In this document: positions 24,318 to 34,800 of the stretch, piece by piece
Position numbering within the stretch: the stretch's first letter is position 1
Layout of the letters: each line of letters opens with the position of its first letter
DNA from: Eucalyptus grandis
Lineage: Eukaryota; Streptophyta; Magnoliopsida; Myrtales; Myrtaceae
Reading direction: 5' to 3'
DNA length: 64,000 bases
Assembly: GCF_016545825.1 (NCBI RefSeq)
Contig: NC_052614.1
Span: forward strand, 22,462,559-22,526,558
Program-made: the position numbers and the translations under genes
Notes under the pieces: generated by a model
Told to the model about the DNA's origin: nothing
Databases searched by the model: none
The model's input: the letters and a program-made list of their open reading frames with translations, nothing else

Positions 24318-25340
24318 TAGACCGTCAAATGGATGGGTCAAGTCGAAAATGGGTTAATCTATATTTGACCCATATTTATGTAGTGCAAATTAAGTGACTC
24401 ATATCCGACTCGACTCATACCCGACCCGACCCGTATTGTTAAAACCTATTAATATTATAGGAAAACTCACTTCTACTATATGCTAATTTGATTAAAACCT
24501 CAAATTAAATTTAAAATAGTAAATAAAAAAAGTAAAAAAAAAACTATAGATTGAAATATTTATAAAGAATTAGACTATGCACATGTTTTTCTTATTTGAA
24601 GTGAATAACATTGAATAAAAAATTGTAACATGAAATTTTTTTTAACTAAAACTAAAAAAGCTAATTTTTATGATTTTTATATAAAAAGTATTGTTAAAAC
24701 ATTTTTATGCAATATGGATTTTTTAACAATTTTTATACAATACAAATTTAATGGAAAATTTGTATAATTCTTTTAAAAATATTTATTTTAAATTTGAATT
24801 TTTATTTTTTAAATATATTTTTAAAAATATAAATTTTTTTTAATTTTTTTTAAATTATAATTTATTTTATAATAATTTTTATTTTTTTTTTTTTTTTTCT
24901 TCTTTGATTGCTAGCCATGACGATAGTCGGCGACCGGTCATAGCGAGATTGAGCCTCACCCGTCTGGCAAGGCCGAGGCTCCGCCGACATCGGGCGAGGC
25001 TCGATCCTTCGATCCGGTGAGGCCGAGGCCTTGCTCGACATCGACGAGCTTGAGCCTCGCTTGGCTTGTCGCTAGCCATTAGCTAAGGAAGGAAGAAAAA
25101 GAAAAAAGAAAAAAAAAAATTAAAATATAAAAAATAATTATAATTTGATTTTTTATTAAAAAACATTTTATAAAGTTAAAGAATGCCATAGATTCAAAGC
25201 GGGTTTTCTAATAACCCATTTAGACCAATTTCTTTTTGTGCTTTACTTTCTCGGATCATTTCTGATTCATATTTCACTTAACCCATATATGATCTATTTA
25301 ACTAAAAATGGGTCATAATATGAATTTATGACCCATTTTG
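24318..25340. mobile_element. hAT-type non-autonomous element, 1.02 kb
   Basis: The left end tagaccgtcaaatggatggg and the right end (reverse complement tagagctgacaaaatgggtc) match as terminal inverted repeats. Flanking eight bases are ctttcaac (24310-24317) and ttttcatc (25341-25348), a six-of-eight match as expected for an aged hAT target duplication. Copy 2 of the surrounding block lacks the insert, which supports the borders. Its centre (24890-25090) is a GC-rich cassette between T-rich and A-rich tracts. It has no transposase. Confidence 0.7.
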
Positions 25341-25790
25341 TCAGCTCTATTTTCATCGGTGCAAGAAGAATCCGAAATCTTCATATATAAAAAGCGCCGC
25401 CGGACGACGGAGAAGAGGGAGTGGTCCACGTTGTATTGGCAAAGTCGCTCTTCCTTCATCTTGCTTACCCCTCCTCCTCTCCGGTCTCCCCTTCCTTTTC
25501 CTTCCCCCCATTTATAGGGCCCGTCCTCACCCTCACCCTCTTCACATGCCGATAAAGGACTACATCTATAGTTGACCACGTCAATACAATAGCTTCCAAA
25601 AAAACAAAAAGATTCGAATAGTCCGGCAACTGCTGCCTGTCGACGAGGAAGGCCTGGAAATCAACGCGAAAGGTTCGAACCCGGTCCAAATCGGGGTCTC
25701 CCGGTTCGGTTGCGGTCCGCAACTGCCAACACGTGCAACGGTTGCCCGGGCCCTCCCGATTGGCGTCACGTGCGAGGGAGGGAGGGAAGC

Positions 25791-25791
<1 letters not shown>

Positions 25792-25828
<37 letters not shown>
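25792..25828 (+). repeat. AGC/CAG trinucleotide microsatellite
   Basis: Twelve uninterrupted AGC units. In the forward frames it would encode Gln, Ala or Ser runs, but no convincing gene uses it. It is probably in a transcript leader. Confidence 0.9.
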
Positions 25829-26031
25829 CCATCACCCCACCTTCCCCCTCCCTTCCCCAACAGAAAATCAGAGAGAGAAAACAAGGGCTTTCTAGAGAGA
25901 GAAAGTGGACATCTTCTTCCCCCCAAATCCCGACACCGCAAAACCCTAGGGCCCCCCCGCCCGAGGAATTTGGTGACCGTCTATCTCCCTCGCTCCTCCT
26001 CGCCGTCTCTTCGACAGGTTCGACCTCCTCG

Positions 26032-26056
26032 TCTCTCTCTCTCTCTCTCTCTCTCT
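26032..26056 (+). repeat. TC dinucleotide microsatellite
   Basis: About twelve TC units, just after a donor-like site in the leader-like block. Such pyrimidine runs are common in plant 5' leaders and promoters. Confidence 0.85.
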
Positions 26057-27429
26057 CGGCGCCGGTGCTCTTGCATTGCGCGCCGTGCTTTGCCCCGTCT
26101 CGCGAGCAGGGTCGATTCGTCGCTTGGTTCTCGAGAGTCCGCCCTTCGACGGGCCAATTGAGATCTGAATTGATGTCGTTTCGGTCGAGGTGTTGTGATT
26201 TGGTGATTGTTTCTTCTCGTCTTTCTCTGCCCATTCGAGTTTTCCGCTTTTGAGTCAGCTTTTTGGGGAGGATTCTCGTTACTCAGCATTTGCCTCACAG
26301 GGACATTGTTAATGGAAGAGGAAAGGACGACCAGTGAGATTAGGGTCCCTTTCATTAGAAAAGAAAAAAAAGAGAATGATTTGGATAACATTCCCCTAAA
26401 GACGAATAGTTATATTGCTTGAGATAATTAATCAATAAAAAGCTGTTTCCATTATCAATAATAATTGATGCCTTAATAATTTTGTGAACGATGGATTAAA
26501 AAAATTGAAAGTTTAGATATCATATTATACATTGACCAAAGTTTAAGGATCTCATTATTATTTTCTAGGGACAATGATTAATTTTCATTTAATTTTGGAT
26601 TGGGAAAAGTGGTTTCTTTTGCAAGGAGGGTAGAATGTTTTCCCCAAATTTAAACTTTTTATTTTCTGTCCATGAAAAGTACTTTTCATAGTTGAATTAG
26701 TTTTCCCCATCCAAATATCGAAAAATTGGAAACAAATTTTTGAAAACAACTTTCATTCAAATAAATGAACCCTACAAAGACAATTTCAACCGATAAAGAA
26801 CAAAAAAAATTGTTTGTGAAAATTATTTTCAATGAATATTGTTAGTTTTTATTTGTTTGATGGTTTAAAGAAAATGGCTTTCCCTTTTTCCTCTAATTAA
26901 TTTTGCTGTTTATCAATGGAAAAAGGTTTTTCTTTTTCAATATATTGATTGGTCTTCCATCATTCAGATGAGGGAAATAAATGCATTCTCCCCCCAAAAA
27001 ATACAAAAAGAATGAATGCAGGTTTAGTAGAGCACGGATCCTCCATTGCTAACAAATGAAATTTGACTTTGACATTAAAAATTCTTGAAACTTAATATTG
27101 TGTTTGGATCGCTCGTCAAATGCTTGATTAAATAAGAAGATGCTTGTGGTTTTTCTAGGCAATGTCATTGCGTGTAATATATAACATGAAAAATCATACA
27201 TTTTTTTTATTTTCATGCCAAACAAAATGTCTCGTAATAAATTGATATGAAAAGGTCAAACATTTTTCTTAAGAAGTTTTTGGACAAATATAAGTAAAGT
27301 TTGACAAATCTTTTTGGGAGAGTTCTCCAAAAATGTAAATACATTTTCAAAACCCTCCAAAGGCCTCTCAACCAATGAGGTGTTACTAAAGCTTTTCTTA
27401 TTTCATAACTAATCCTCATTCAATATTTG

Positions 27430-27722
27430 ATTAATATCACGAAAAATTTCAAATTAATACACCTATAATAAATTCACTTTAAATTAACTTTTTAACCATT
27501 AAAAATTCCAAATTAACATATTTGTGATAATTTCATTCTAAATTAGTTTTCGTTAAACTAAATTAATACTATGAAAAACTACAAATTAGTATACTTATGA
27601 CAAATAGAAGGTAAAATGTGTTATCAAGTTTAGTAATTTGACGATAAAATTTAACAAAAATTAACAAATAGTAAATTTATTATAGGTGTATCGGTTTTGA
27701 ATTTTTTATGGTATTAATTCCT
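27430..27722. mobile_element. Family A MITE within duplicated block, copy 2
   Basis: Same element and position as 23928-24217 in copy 1, with many substitutions between the two. It therefore dates the duplication as later than this insertion but not very recent. Confidence 0.5.
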
Positions 27723-27812
27723 TAATAATTTAAAATTCCCGTTTTATCCCTTCCCGTTGCTAACTGCTAAAATATTCGGCCGACATTTCACCCCAGCCCG
27801 AGGCCCACTTTC

Positions 27813-27850
27813 AACGCCGCTAAAAAAAAAAAAAAAAAAAAAACGCCGCT
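27813..27850 (+). repeat. Pure poly(A) insert flanked by a 9-bp direct repeat
   Basis: The nine bases aacgccgct occur at 27813-27821 and 27842-27850 and bracket a run of 20 A's and nothing else. It sits about 20 bases upstream of the ASI1 TATA box, near the point where copy 1 received its hAT element. It could be a tail-only retroinsertion, or expansion of a short A run between chance repeats. Confidence 0.5.
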
Positions 27851-28130
27851 TGAAGCACCCGATATCTTCATATAAAAAAGGGCCGCCCCCCAAAAATTAG
27901 GGCGCCGGAATTCGGGAATAACACCGCCCGGAAAAATCTCTTCTTCCGCTCCTCCGAAGACTCGGAGCTGTTCCGCGACGGAGGGACGGCGGAGGGACGA
28001 CGGAGAAGAGGCGGAGCTCCGCCGGTCCGACGCTCTATTGGCGAGTCGCTCCTCCTTCGTCTTGCTTGCCCCTCCTCCTCTCGTTCTGGTCTCCCATTTT
28101 TCCTTTTTTTCCCATTTTTTTTTTTTTACA

Positions 28131-28798
28131 GAATGTGATGTTCAGTGGGAACTGCTCGCACTCTTCGATTCTCTTCGTTCCTCGTTCGTTTTTTTCTTTT
28201 TCGTGCTGGTTTGTGTCCATCGAACTCCCTATTGAGTAGATTAGACGATTGGCGGCTGCTGCTTTGGCCTCGGACCGGCGCGGGTGTTCGGTGAAGTCCC
28301 CCCTCGCGAGTGTTTGATCGGCGGTTTTGATTGCGGGGACGAGTGGGTGTCGTGGAATTTGTGGAAGTGGTCGTCGGTTTGTTAGTTTATTAACTGGGGT
28401 ATGCTCTGTCGCTTGCGCCGCCGAGGCTCGGGGCTATGTAATGTTTGTTGTGTGTTGTCTGTTCTTATGCCGTATTAGAATTGGGTTTTCTTTCTTGCCT
28501 GAATGTCATGTTCAGTGGGAATTGTTCATTTTTTATTTTCATGTCGCTTTGTGTTCATCCAACTCCCTTTTGAGCAAGAAGATTGGCTGTTGGTTTGACC
28601 TCGGAATGGTGAGGGTATTTTGCGAACTCCCCTGTTGCGGGTGTTTATCAGTGGTTTTGATTGTGGGGACAAGTGGGCGCCGTGGAATTTGTCAAAGCAG
28701 TGGTCGGGCTCTATAATGCTTGTTGTGTTAGTCCTCATGTCTAGTTGTACCATTGTCTGTTCTTCTGCTGTATTGGAATCGGGTTTTCTTGCTTTTAG
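28131..28798 (+). repeat. Tandem duplication in the ASI1 leader
   Basis: Unit 1 (28131-28500, 370 bases) and unit 2 (28501-28798, 298 bases) are diverged head-to-tail copies. Both start gaatgt(g/c)atgttcagtggga, both carry 'gtggttttgatt/cggttttgatt' followed by gcggggac or gtggggac and cgtggaatttgt, and both end attggaatcgggttttctt-like. Unit 2 lacks about 70 bases. A splice-acceptor-like T run plus ACAG precedes unit 1. It lies between the promoter and the start codon, so it lengthens the leader or a leader intron. Confidence 0.75.
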
Positions 28799-28898
28799 CA
28801 TCCACGTTTGAGTCCCGGAAAATGGGCACAGTGCTGCTGCTTTCATTCATGTTACTGTGGTCCATGTGGTCAGGTGGGAAAAGGTATATTAGGAGAGC

Positions 28899-31800
28899 AT
28901 GGTGGACACAAGCGATATTGGTTTCAAGTGGGGTAAAAAGAAAGGAGTCAGTGTAAAGAACCGAGAGATCAAGTACTACGAATCCTTCCATTTTGATGGC
29001 GTTGAGTACAATCTTTATGATGATGTTTACCTATATAAGGAAGGTGAGCCCGAGCCCTACATTGGGAAGCTCGTAAGGATCTGGGAAACCCCAAATAAGA
29101 CTAGGAGAGTGAAGGTACTGTGGTTTTTCCGTCCCTGTGAGATTGTCAAATACCTAGGAACTGAACAGCCACTTGAGAATGAATTATTCCTGGCATCCGG
29201 TGAAGGTGTAGGTCTTGCAAATGATAATCCTCTGGTAAGTACTTGTTTTACATTATGATTGCAAATGCTGTCTTATACTTGATCAAAGTTGCTGTTTTGA
29301 AGTTTTCTACATGCTTGAGATCATTGCTGCGGCATGATTCTGTAGTTCTTCTTGCATTATAATATCTAAGGATGTCAATGATCTTATCTCTCTCATATGG
29401 CCATTGATCAGCGACATAGATTCTATTGATAATGGCAAGGAGACATCTCATGGAGTGAACTTTTTTTTTTTGTAAATGTCTGTGTTAAGTTGAACTTCCA
29501 ATTATTTAATGACACTGCTGTTTGTTTGTCTGATTGCCATATGAATGTCGAAAAGCAACCTGGAACAGCAGAATTCAGTCATTTTTTGTGCTTCCCATTA
29601 CTTTGAGATCCTATAGTATGATCGTCTATGTCAGGGCATCCAAATACTATTAAAGCGCATCATTGTACTTGAGTTTTTTAAAAAGTTAGCAATAATCCCA
29701 CGAAATTGACATGGTATTAGGTAAGATTGTTTAAATTTCTGGAGGTTTCTCATTCACTACTCCATTAGGGGGAGCATTTTACTTGTTCTTGATGCTAAAT
29801 TTCCATCTTTTCCACTACTTCACTCCAGTACATCCTCAAAAGTTGGACAAACCTTATAATTTTACTAAGAATAAAAGAAAAAAATTGAGCAAAAGCTTTG
29901 AATTTCCAATCTTGGGAATATTAATGCGATAAACATTAATCACAGTATTAGCCAACAATTTTCTGCCCAGAACCCCACCATTAGTAGAGAACAAGGCTAC
30001 TGAGCTTTTGACTTGTATGAATTTATTAATTTTTTTAACCATTGTATCATGCCACACTCATCATGTTTTCCAGTGTGGATTGAATTGATCCTGTTTGATA
30101 CACCTATCAAAATAAGAAAGAAAGAAATAACGAATTGAGCCTACTGAGTTTTGACGATTCTTCATCATCTTTTATTTGAATGTTGGCCCTTTCTGATCTA
30201 GTGTTGTCACTATATTTTTGGTTGAAGTTTTCTCCTCTATTAAAAGTATTTTGGTTTATAATCTAAGGTGCCGTCCTTTTGATTGTGGAAAAAATCTCGA
30301 GATTAGTATCTATACATCACATTCATCACTATACATGTGGGCATGAAGCAGATGCAGAAACTTTTTATGCCTTTGACTCCCTAAGTAATAAATAATAAAC
30401 AAGCAACTGAATAGATTAAGCCTGTTCTTTGGCAAAATAGTAAAGGTTTTAATCTAGCTCGTCGTGCTTCTGTAATTGCAACTTGTAAGTTCAATCTTCC
30501 AATCAAGTTTGAGTTGCATGTAGAGGGATCTCTAAGGATATTTTTGTGAGTCTACCTTAATAAGGATTGGATGATTGACTGAAGTTGCTGCCCTAAATTT
30601 GTTCTGACTGGATGTGGTGAATTATTAGATGATCATTAAACTTATCAATTCCTGTCTGTTCTATGAGCTTTTACAGGAGACACAGAGGCAGCATTAGCCA
30701 TTAGTTTGCTTGAAGTTAAAATTTAGCTGCTAACTAACAAATGTACTGTTATAGGAAGCAATTGCTGGAAAATGCCACATCATCTGCACTTCAAAGGACG
30801 CAAGGAATCTGCAACCTTCACCTGAAGAGCTTCAAAAAGCTGACTTTGTGTTTTCGCGTACATTTGATGTCGCGAATACAAAATAATGGATAAGATAGAT
30901 GAAAAAATTGCTGGCACTGAAGGTATGTATTTTGCTTTTATATTCTAACATTGGATAATTTCTGTTTTTATTATTATTTGATAAGAGAGAAAAGGAGCTT
31001 TCTCTAGGTGGTACTGATACCTAGGGTTTATGGAAATTTCATTCTTAGTCATCACATGTAGGATGTTACTGTCACCTAGGTTTGATCCACCTTGATATAG
31101 AGCATAGCCAAAATGGCTTTTGTGTTTGACTTATGGACGAACTAAACATCTGTTAAGCTTACATAGATCCCAACAGAATTTTATGGAACCAGAATCTCAA
31201 AGTAGGCCAATATCTTCAAAGGCACATATAGCGCTTGCTTAGGTGATGAGGCAAGGCGGGGCATTGAGATTCTACCTCTGTAAAGTTTGAATGAGGCCTG
31301 TTTAATGGCACACACTTTTGGGGCTTTTGTTGTTAGGTGCTTTTCACATCTTTGCTCACTTGATGGAAAGGTGAAGAAGTAAAGAGCCCCAAACATAAAA
31401 CGAAAACCCTTTTGTCCCTCTATCTGGAGTAGATAAATGCAATATGGGCCTCAATGGTGTAATTTTATTCAGTAAAATAATGGTAAACTTGTGAAGGTTG
31501 CCTCTTTTAGAAAAAAAAAGACAAACAAACACTTAAGGGTTTATTTGATTAAATTGAAATTTTAAGTACTGAAATGTTCGGTGAGTGCTAAAAAGCATGA
31601 GTCAAGTTTGTTTGGTATTCATTTAATATTAAATTAAGTAGGGGATTTTATAAAATTGTTTTATAAAATTGTTTGAAAAGTTCGGTGAGTACTACTTTTT
31701 TATATTGCATAATAAACTTGCTCTAATTAGAAGTCCAATACAAATTTCCATTTGAGGATTTTTTTCAGTCTGCTCTATTCACATTTACGGTTGTATCCTT

Positions 31801-34800
31801 GAATCTATGATGACACTGCCTTGAAACTTTTGAGATAGGCACAACCACCTAAAGCAATGGAACATAAAAAAGGGATAAAAGATTAATAACCTCCAATTGT
31901 CATTGCCAACTTCATGAATATAGATGTAAATTGAAGTGTATGTGCACTGTTTATGCTTTGATAGTGCTTGGTCTTATTAAGTGGCGATATATTTTTAGAT
32001 ATCATTATTACTCGGATTAGTTGTTTCTCAAATCATCATGTTCCACTCTAGCATCTTTGATTGGATTGGGTTCTCTTAACATGACCATAACTATGTGCTT
32101 ATGTGGAGCTTAACCCATGGTCTGGAAATGCTATTCCTTCTCCATGGACAATGCAAGTTGAAGGCTGCTCAATTCTGTCCAGGGGAGCAACGCAACACTA
32201 TGTGTCTCCTATGGTGACTAAAGCAATGTTAATAGACGAACATAATGGGTGTGAGAAACTAACATACATGTGGAATGAAAGGCATTTATCCAAAATGTGA
32301 GAATAGATGTATTTTAGTTAACAAGTGACTGTTCTTTATCTCAAAGTAAAGTTATAATTTTTGGGAACTCTAGTAAAACTTAAAGATCCGCTAAAAGACA
32401 AATGGTCGCTAAAGCCAAGTCATAACTCATTGTGTTCTTCTCTTTAATTAAGTAGGTTTGTTCCTACTTAAGCTTACAAGTGCTCTCTTATTGAGATCAT
32501 TATATAGTGTGCTGTTTATAGAGCACACTGAACATCATTTAGTGATGAAACCTTTAATTTCTAGTATGTAATAACAGGATTATTGGACAAAATGATAGAG
32601 GAGTACTTTTGTGTGTTAAAACATTTGAATATATATCATTTGATCAAACGTTTTTAATCATCGCAGTTAAGAACATCTTTAATAGAAGTCCCAATCGCAA
32701 TGGTGTTGAAAAGGTTATCTGTTCCGACAAAGAGGATGAAGACCCTCACAATAATGCATTGCTAAGTGAGGCAATAGTTAAACCATCGGACGATCACAAT
32801 AGGCCATTGAAGAAACGAAAATTGGATGCTTCAGAGATATTCTTGGGGAATGAGCTCAAGAATGATGAAGGCAAGTCAACTGATGCTGTCGGGCATCAGA
32901 CTCCACTACAAAGTGGAAGTGCATCTGAGAATAAATTCAGAAATAAAAATCTCATTGAATCTCCAAGAGGAAAGAGAGGCCCCTTTTTGAAGCCAGAGGA
33001 GAAATTGATGGAACTCTCTCGTGGGAAGTTGGATGAAGTGTCCTATCATCAATCTCCTCAAAAGGATGACAAAAACAACTATGAAGCATTGCAAGCTCCT
33101 TTGCCAATTGATGTTGTAAGTTCGCAGTTGGATATTTGTCGATTGAGTATATATTGTTTGTTTATGCTTCAACAGATATACTTTTGTGGCCTAATTTGTC
33201 AAGGAATGCTGTTATTGCATTTAAGAAACTTGCATTCCATCTAAGAGATCCTCCAGATTCAAGTAAGATCATCAGTCAATTGGAACTCTTTGGCAAGATC
33301 ATGGAGCGGGTGAAGCTTGTTTAGAATATGAAGGGTGCATTTGTTTCACTGAACATTTCATGATAAAGGAAAATTATTTCCATGGAAATCATTTTCAAGG
33401 ACAATGATTAGTTTTCATCTATTTGGTGGTATGGAAAGTGAATTTCTTCTTGTCACAAGGGAAAGTCGTTTTCCCCCAACCTAAGCTTCTTGTTCTAGGT
33501 TCATGGAAAACTTTTTTCGTAGATCAATCAGTTTCCGTCATCCAAACATCGGAAAGTCGGAAAACAATTTCTGGAATCAGTTTTCCTTCAAACAAGTGGA
33601 CCTTAAATTGCAGATCGAATTTGACTCGAACATAAGAAATCCATGTTGGGTCAAATATAAATGGTTGAGCTGCATGCAAAGGAGTTTTGTCTTCCAATGG
33701 CTTGGAGCTTGTGAATTCTAAGTTGTTTGGAATTGTACCTATGAAATCTATCAAGCTAATATCTTGACACCACCCTTGGGTGTAAAGATTTGTACGAGAT
33801 ATAATGACATGAGAGGGGTTGTTGATATTTGAACCATTGGTGTGATAATTTGATGCCATGAGAATTAATCGTTTTTTCCAAGAGGTTAAGTTGTCAATCA
33901 AGGTAACAAAGGAGTGTATATCAAGCTTTGATCCTAATAGGGCCATTGGTAAGGCCTTTTGATTGAAGTGGTACTCATGTTTTGTTCTGCCAGTCTAATC
34001 TAATACTTAGGCAATTTGTGTAATGTTTTGAGATCTGTTATTGAGACACTAGTATAAGATGCAACCGGATTTATTATTGAGATAAAAGTATAAGATGCAA
34101 CCATGGATCCAAGTAAAGGATGGAGTAAGCAGTTTGTTGAGATCATCACGCGGTTATAATTCATTTTGTAGGTGTGAATCATAGATAACACAATAAACTA
34201 ATGAAACGGATATTCAATCATATGATTCCCTAGAATTGAGTTGGACACCTATGATTGTGATTGTTGGCATTAGTTGTGGTGGGGCTTGGTTGCCACCAAT
34301 TGTTTTGGTTGCAATGGAAATCCTTTTTGAGGTGTCACTTGGATGAGTCGTCAACAAGCCTATAATGAGTGTCCAACAATTCCTTTGACTAATAGACTGG
34401 AGAACATCACCTTGAATGATATGATCCATAAGTTCTTCATTGATTCATCTTTCACTTTTGTTAGTCACAATTTGTAGTGACTGATGAGCCTCAAATCTCT
34501 ATTTTGCCATTTGATTTTATTACGAGGAGCCAAATTTTCTAGAATGGAAAGTTCTACCTTTAGAATTAATTGTGGCCCTCAACTTGTAAAACTTTTTTGG
34601 AGTGAAGATATGAAGAAAATTGTCATCCAACACTTTAGTCTCAAAATTAGCTAGTAGCGGTTCGCATATTTTACATTGTTTTATAGTGTTACATTTCAAT
34701 GCTTAGTCTTTTGGGAAAATCCTAGATGCTTGTGGGAGATTTTTACAAAGATTTAGAGATGAAATTCCGGCTTTGTCTCATAGTTTAAATATTTTTAGTA

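Larger units (their letters stand above)
22950..25515 (+). repeat. Copy 1 of a duplicated ASI1 upstream block
   Basis: This block is collinear with 26505-28115 (copy 2). Shared landmarks in order: 'attatacattgaccaaagt', 'tgattaattttcattta', 'cacggatcctccattgct', 'tttgacaaatctttttggga', a family A MITE, 'ggcccactttcaac', a TATA stretch (cttcatatataaaaagcgcc, about 25380-25398) and a leader ending 'cttgcttacccctcctcctc'. It is interrupted by an hAT-type element at 24318-25340 that copy 2 lacks. The TATA and leader may still be active. Confidence 0.8.
25516..26425 (+). pseudogene. Apparent truncated 5' end of an unidentified gene
   Basis: The block has the anatomy of a plant gene start: a GC-rich leader with an AGC repeat (25792-25828) and a TC repeat (26032-26056), a donor-like site (cgacag/gttcg, about 26018), an acceptor (cctcacag, about 26300), and then an ATG at 26311. 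That ATG opens 36 codons (MEEERTTSEIRVPFIRKE...) to a stop near 26421. Right after this, AT-rich sequence of copy 2 begins. I do not recognise the protein. It may be a gene cut off by the duplication junction, or the leader driven by the copy 1 TATA. Confidence 0.35.
26505..28115 (+). repeat. Copy 2 of the duplicated block, containing the ASI1 promoter
   Basis: This is the partner of 22950-25515. It keeps the uninterrupted arrangement up to the leader of ASI1. The TATA box (tcatataaaaaagg) is at about 27869-27880, and the leader ends 'cttgcttgcccctcctcctc' as in copy 1. The sequence between TATA and leader end is longer than in copy 1 (an extra GC-rich stretch at about 27885-28000). Homology stops at about 28110. 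Confidence 0.8.

Noticed and set aside
25710..26161. Plus-strand frames with a polyglutamine or polyalanine run
   Set aside because: They are readings of the AGC repeat in different frames, with no conserved sequence around them and no good start; more likely a transcript leader.
25581..26234. Long minus-strand frame (217 codons) opposite the microsatellites
   Set aside because: Its length comes from GC-rich and repeat composition (Leu run from the AGC repeat, Arg/Glu run from the TC repeat); no domain is recognisable.
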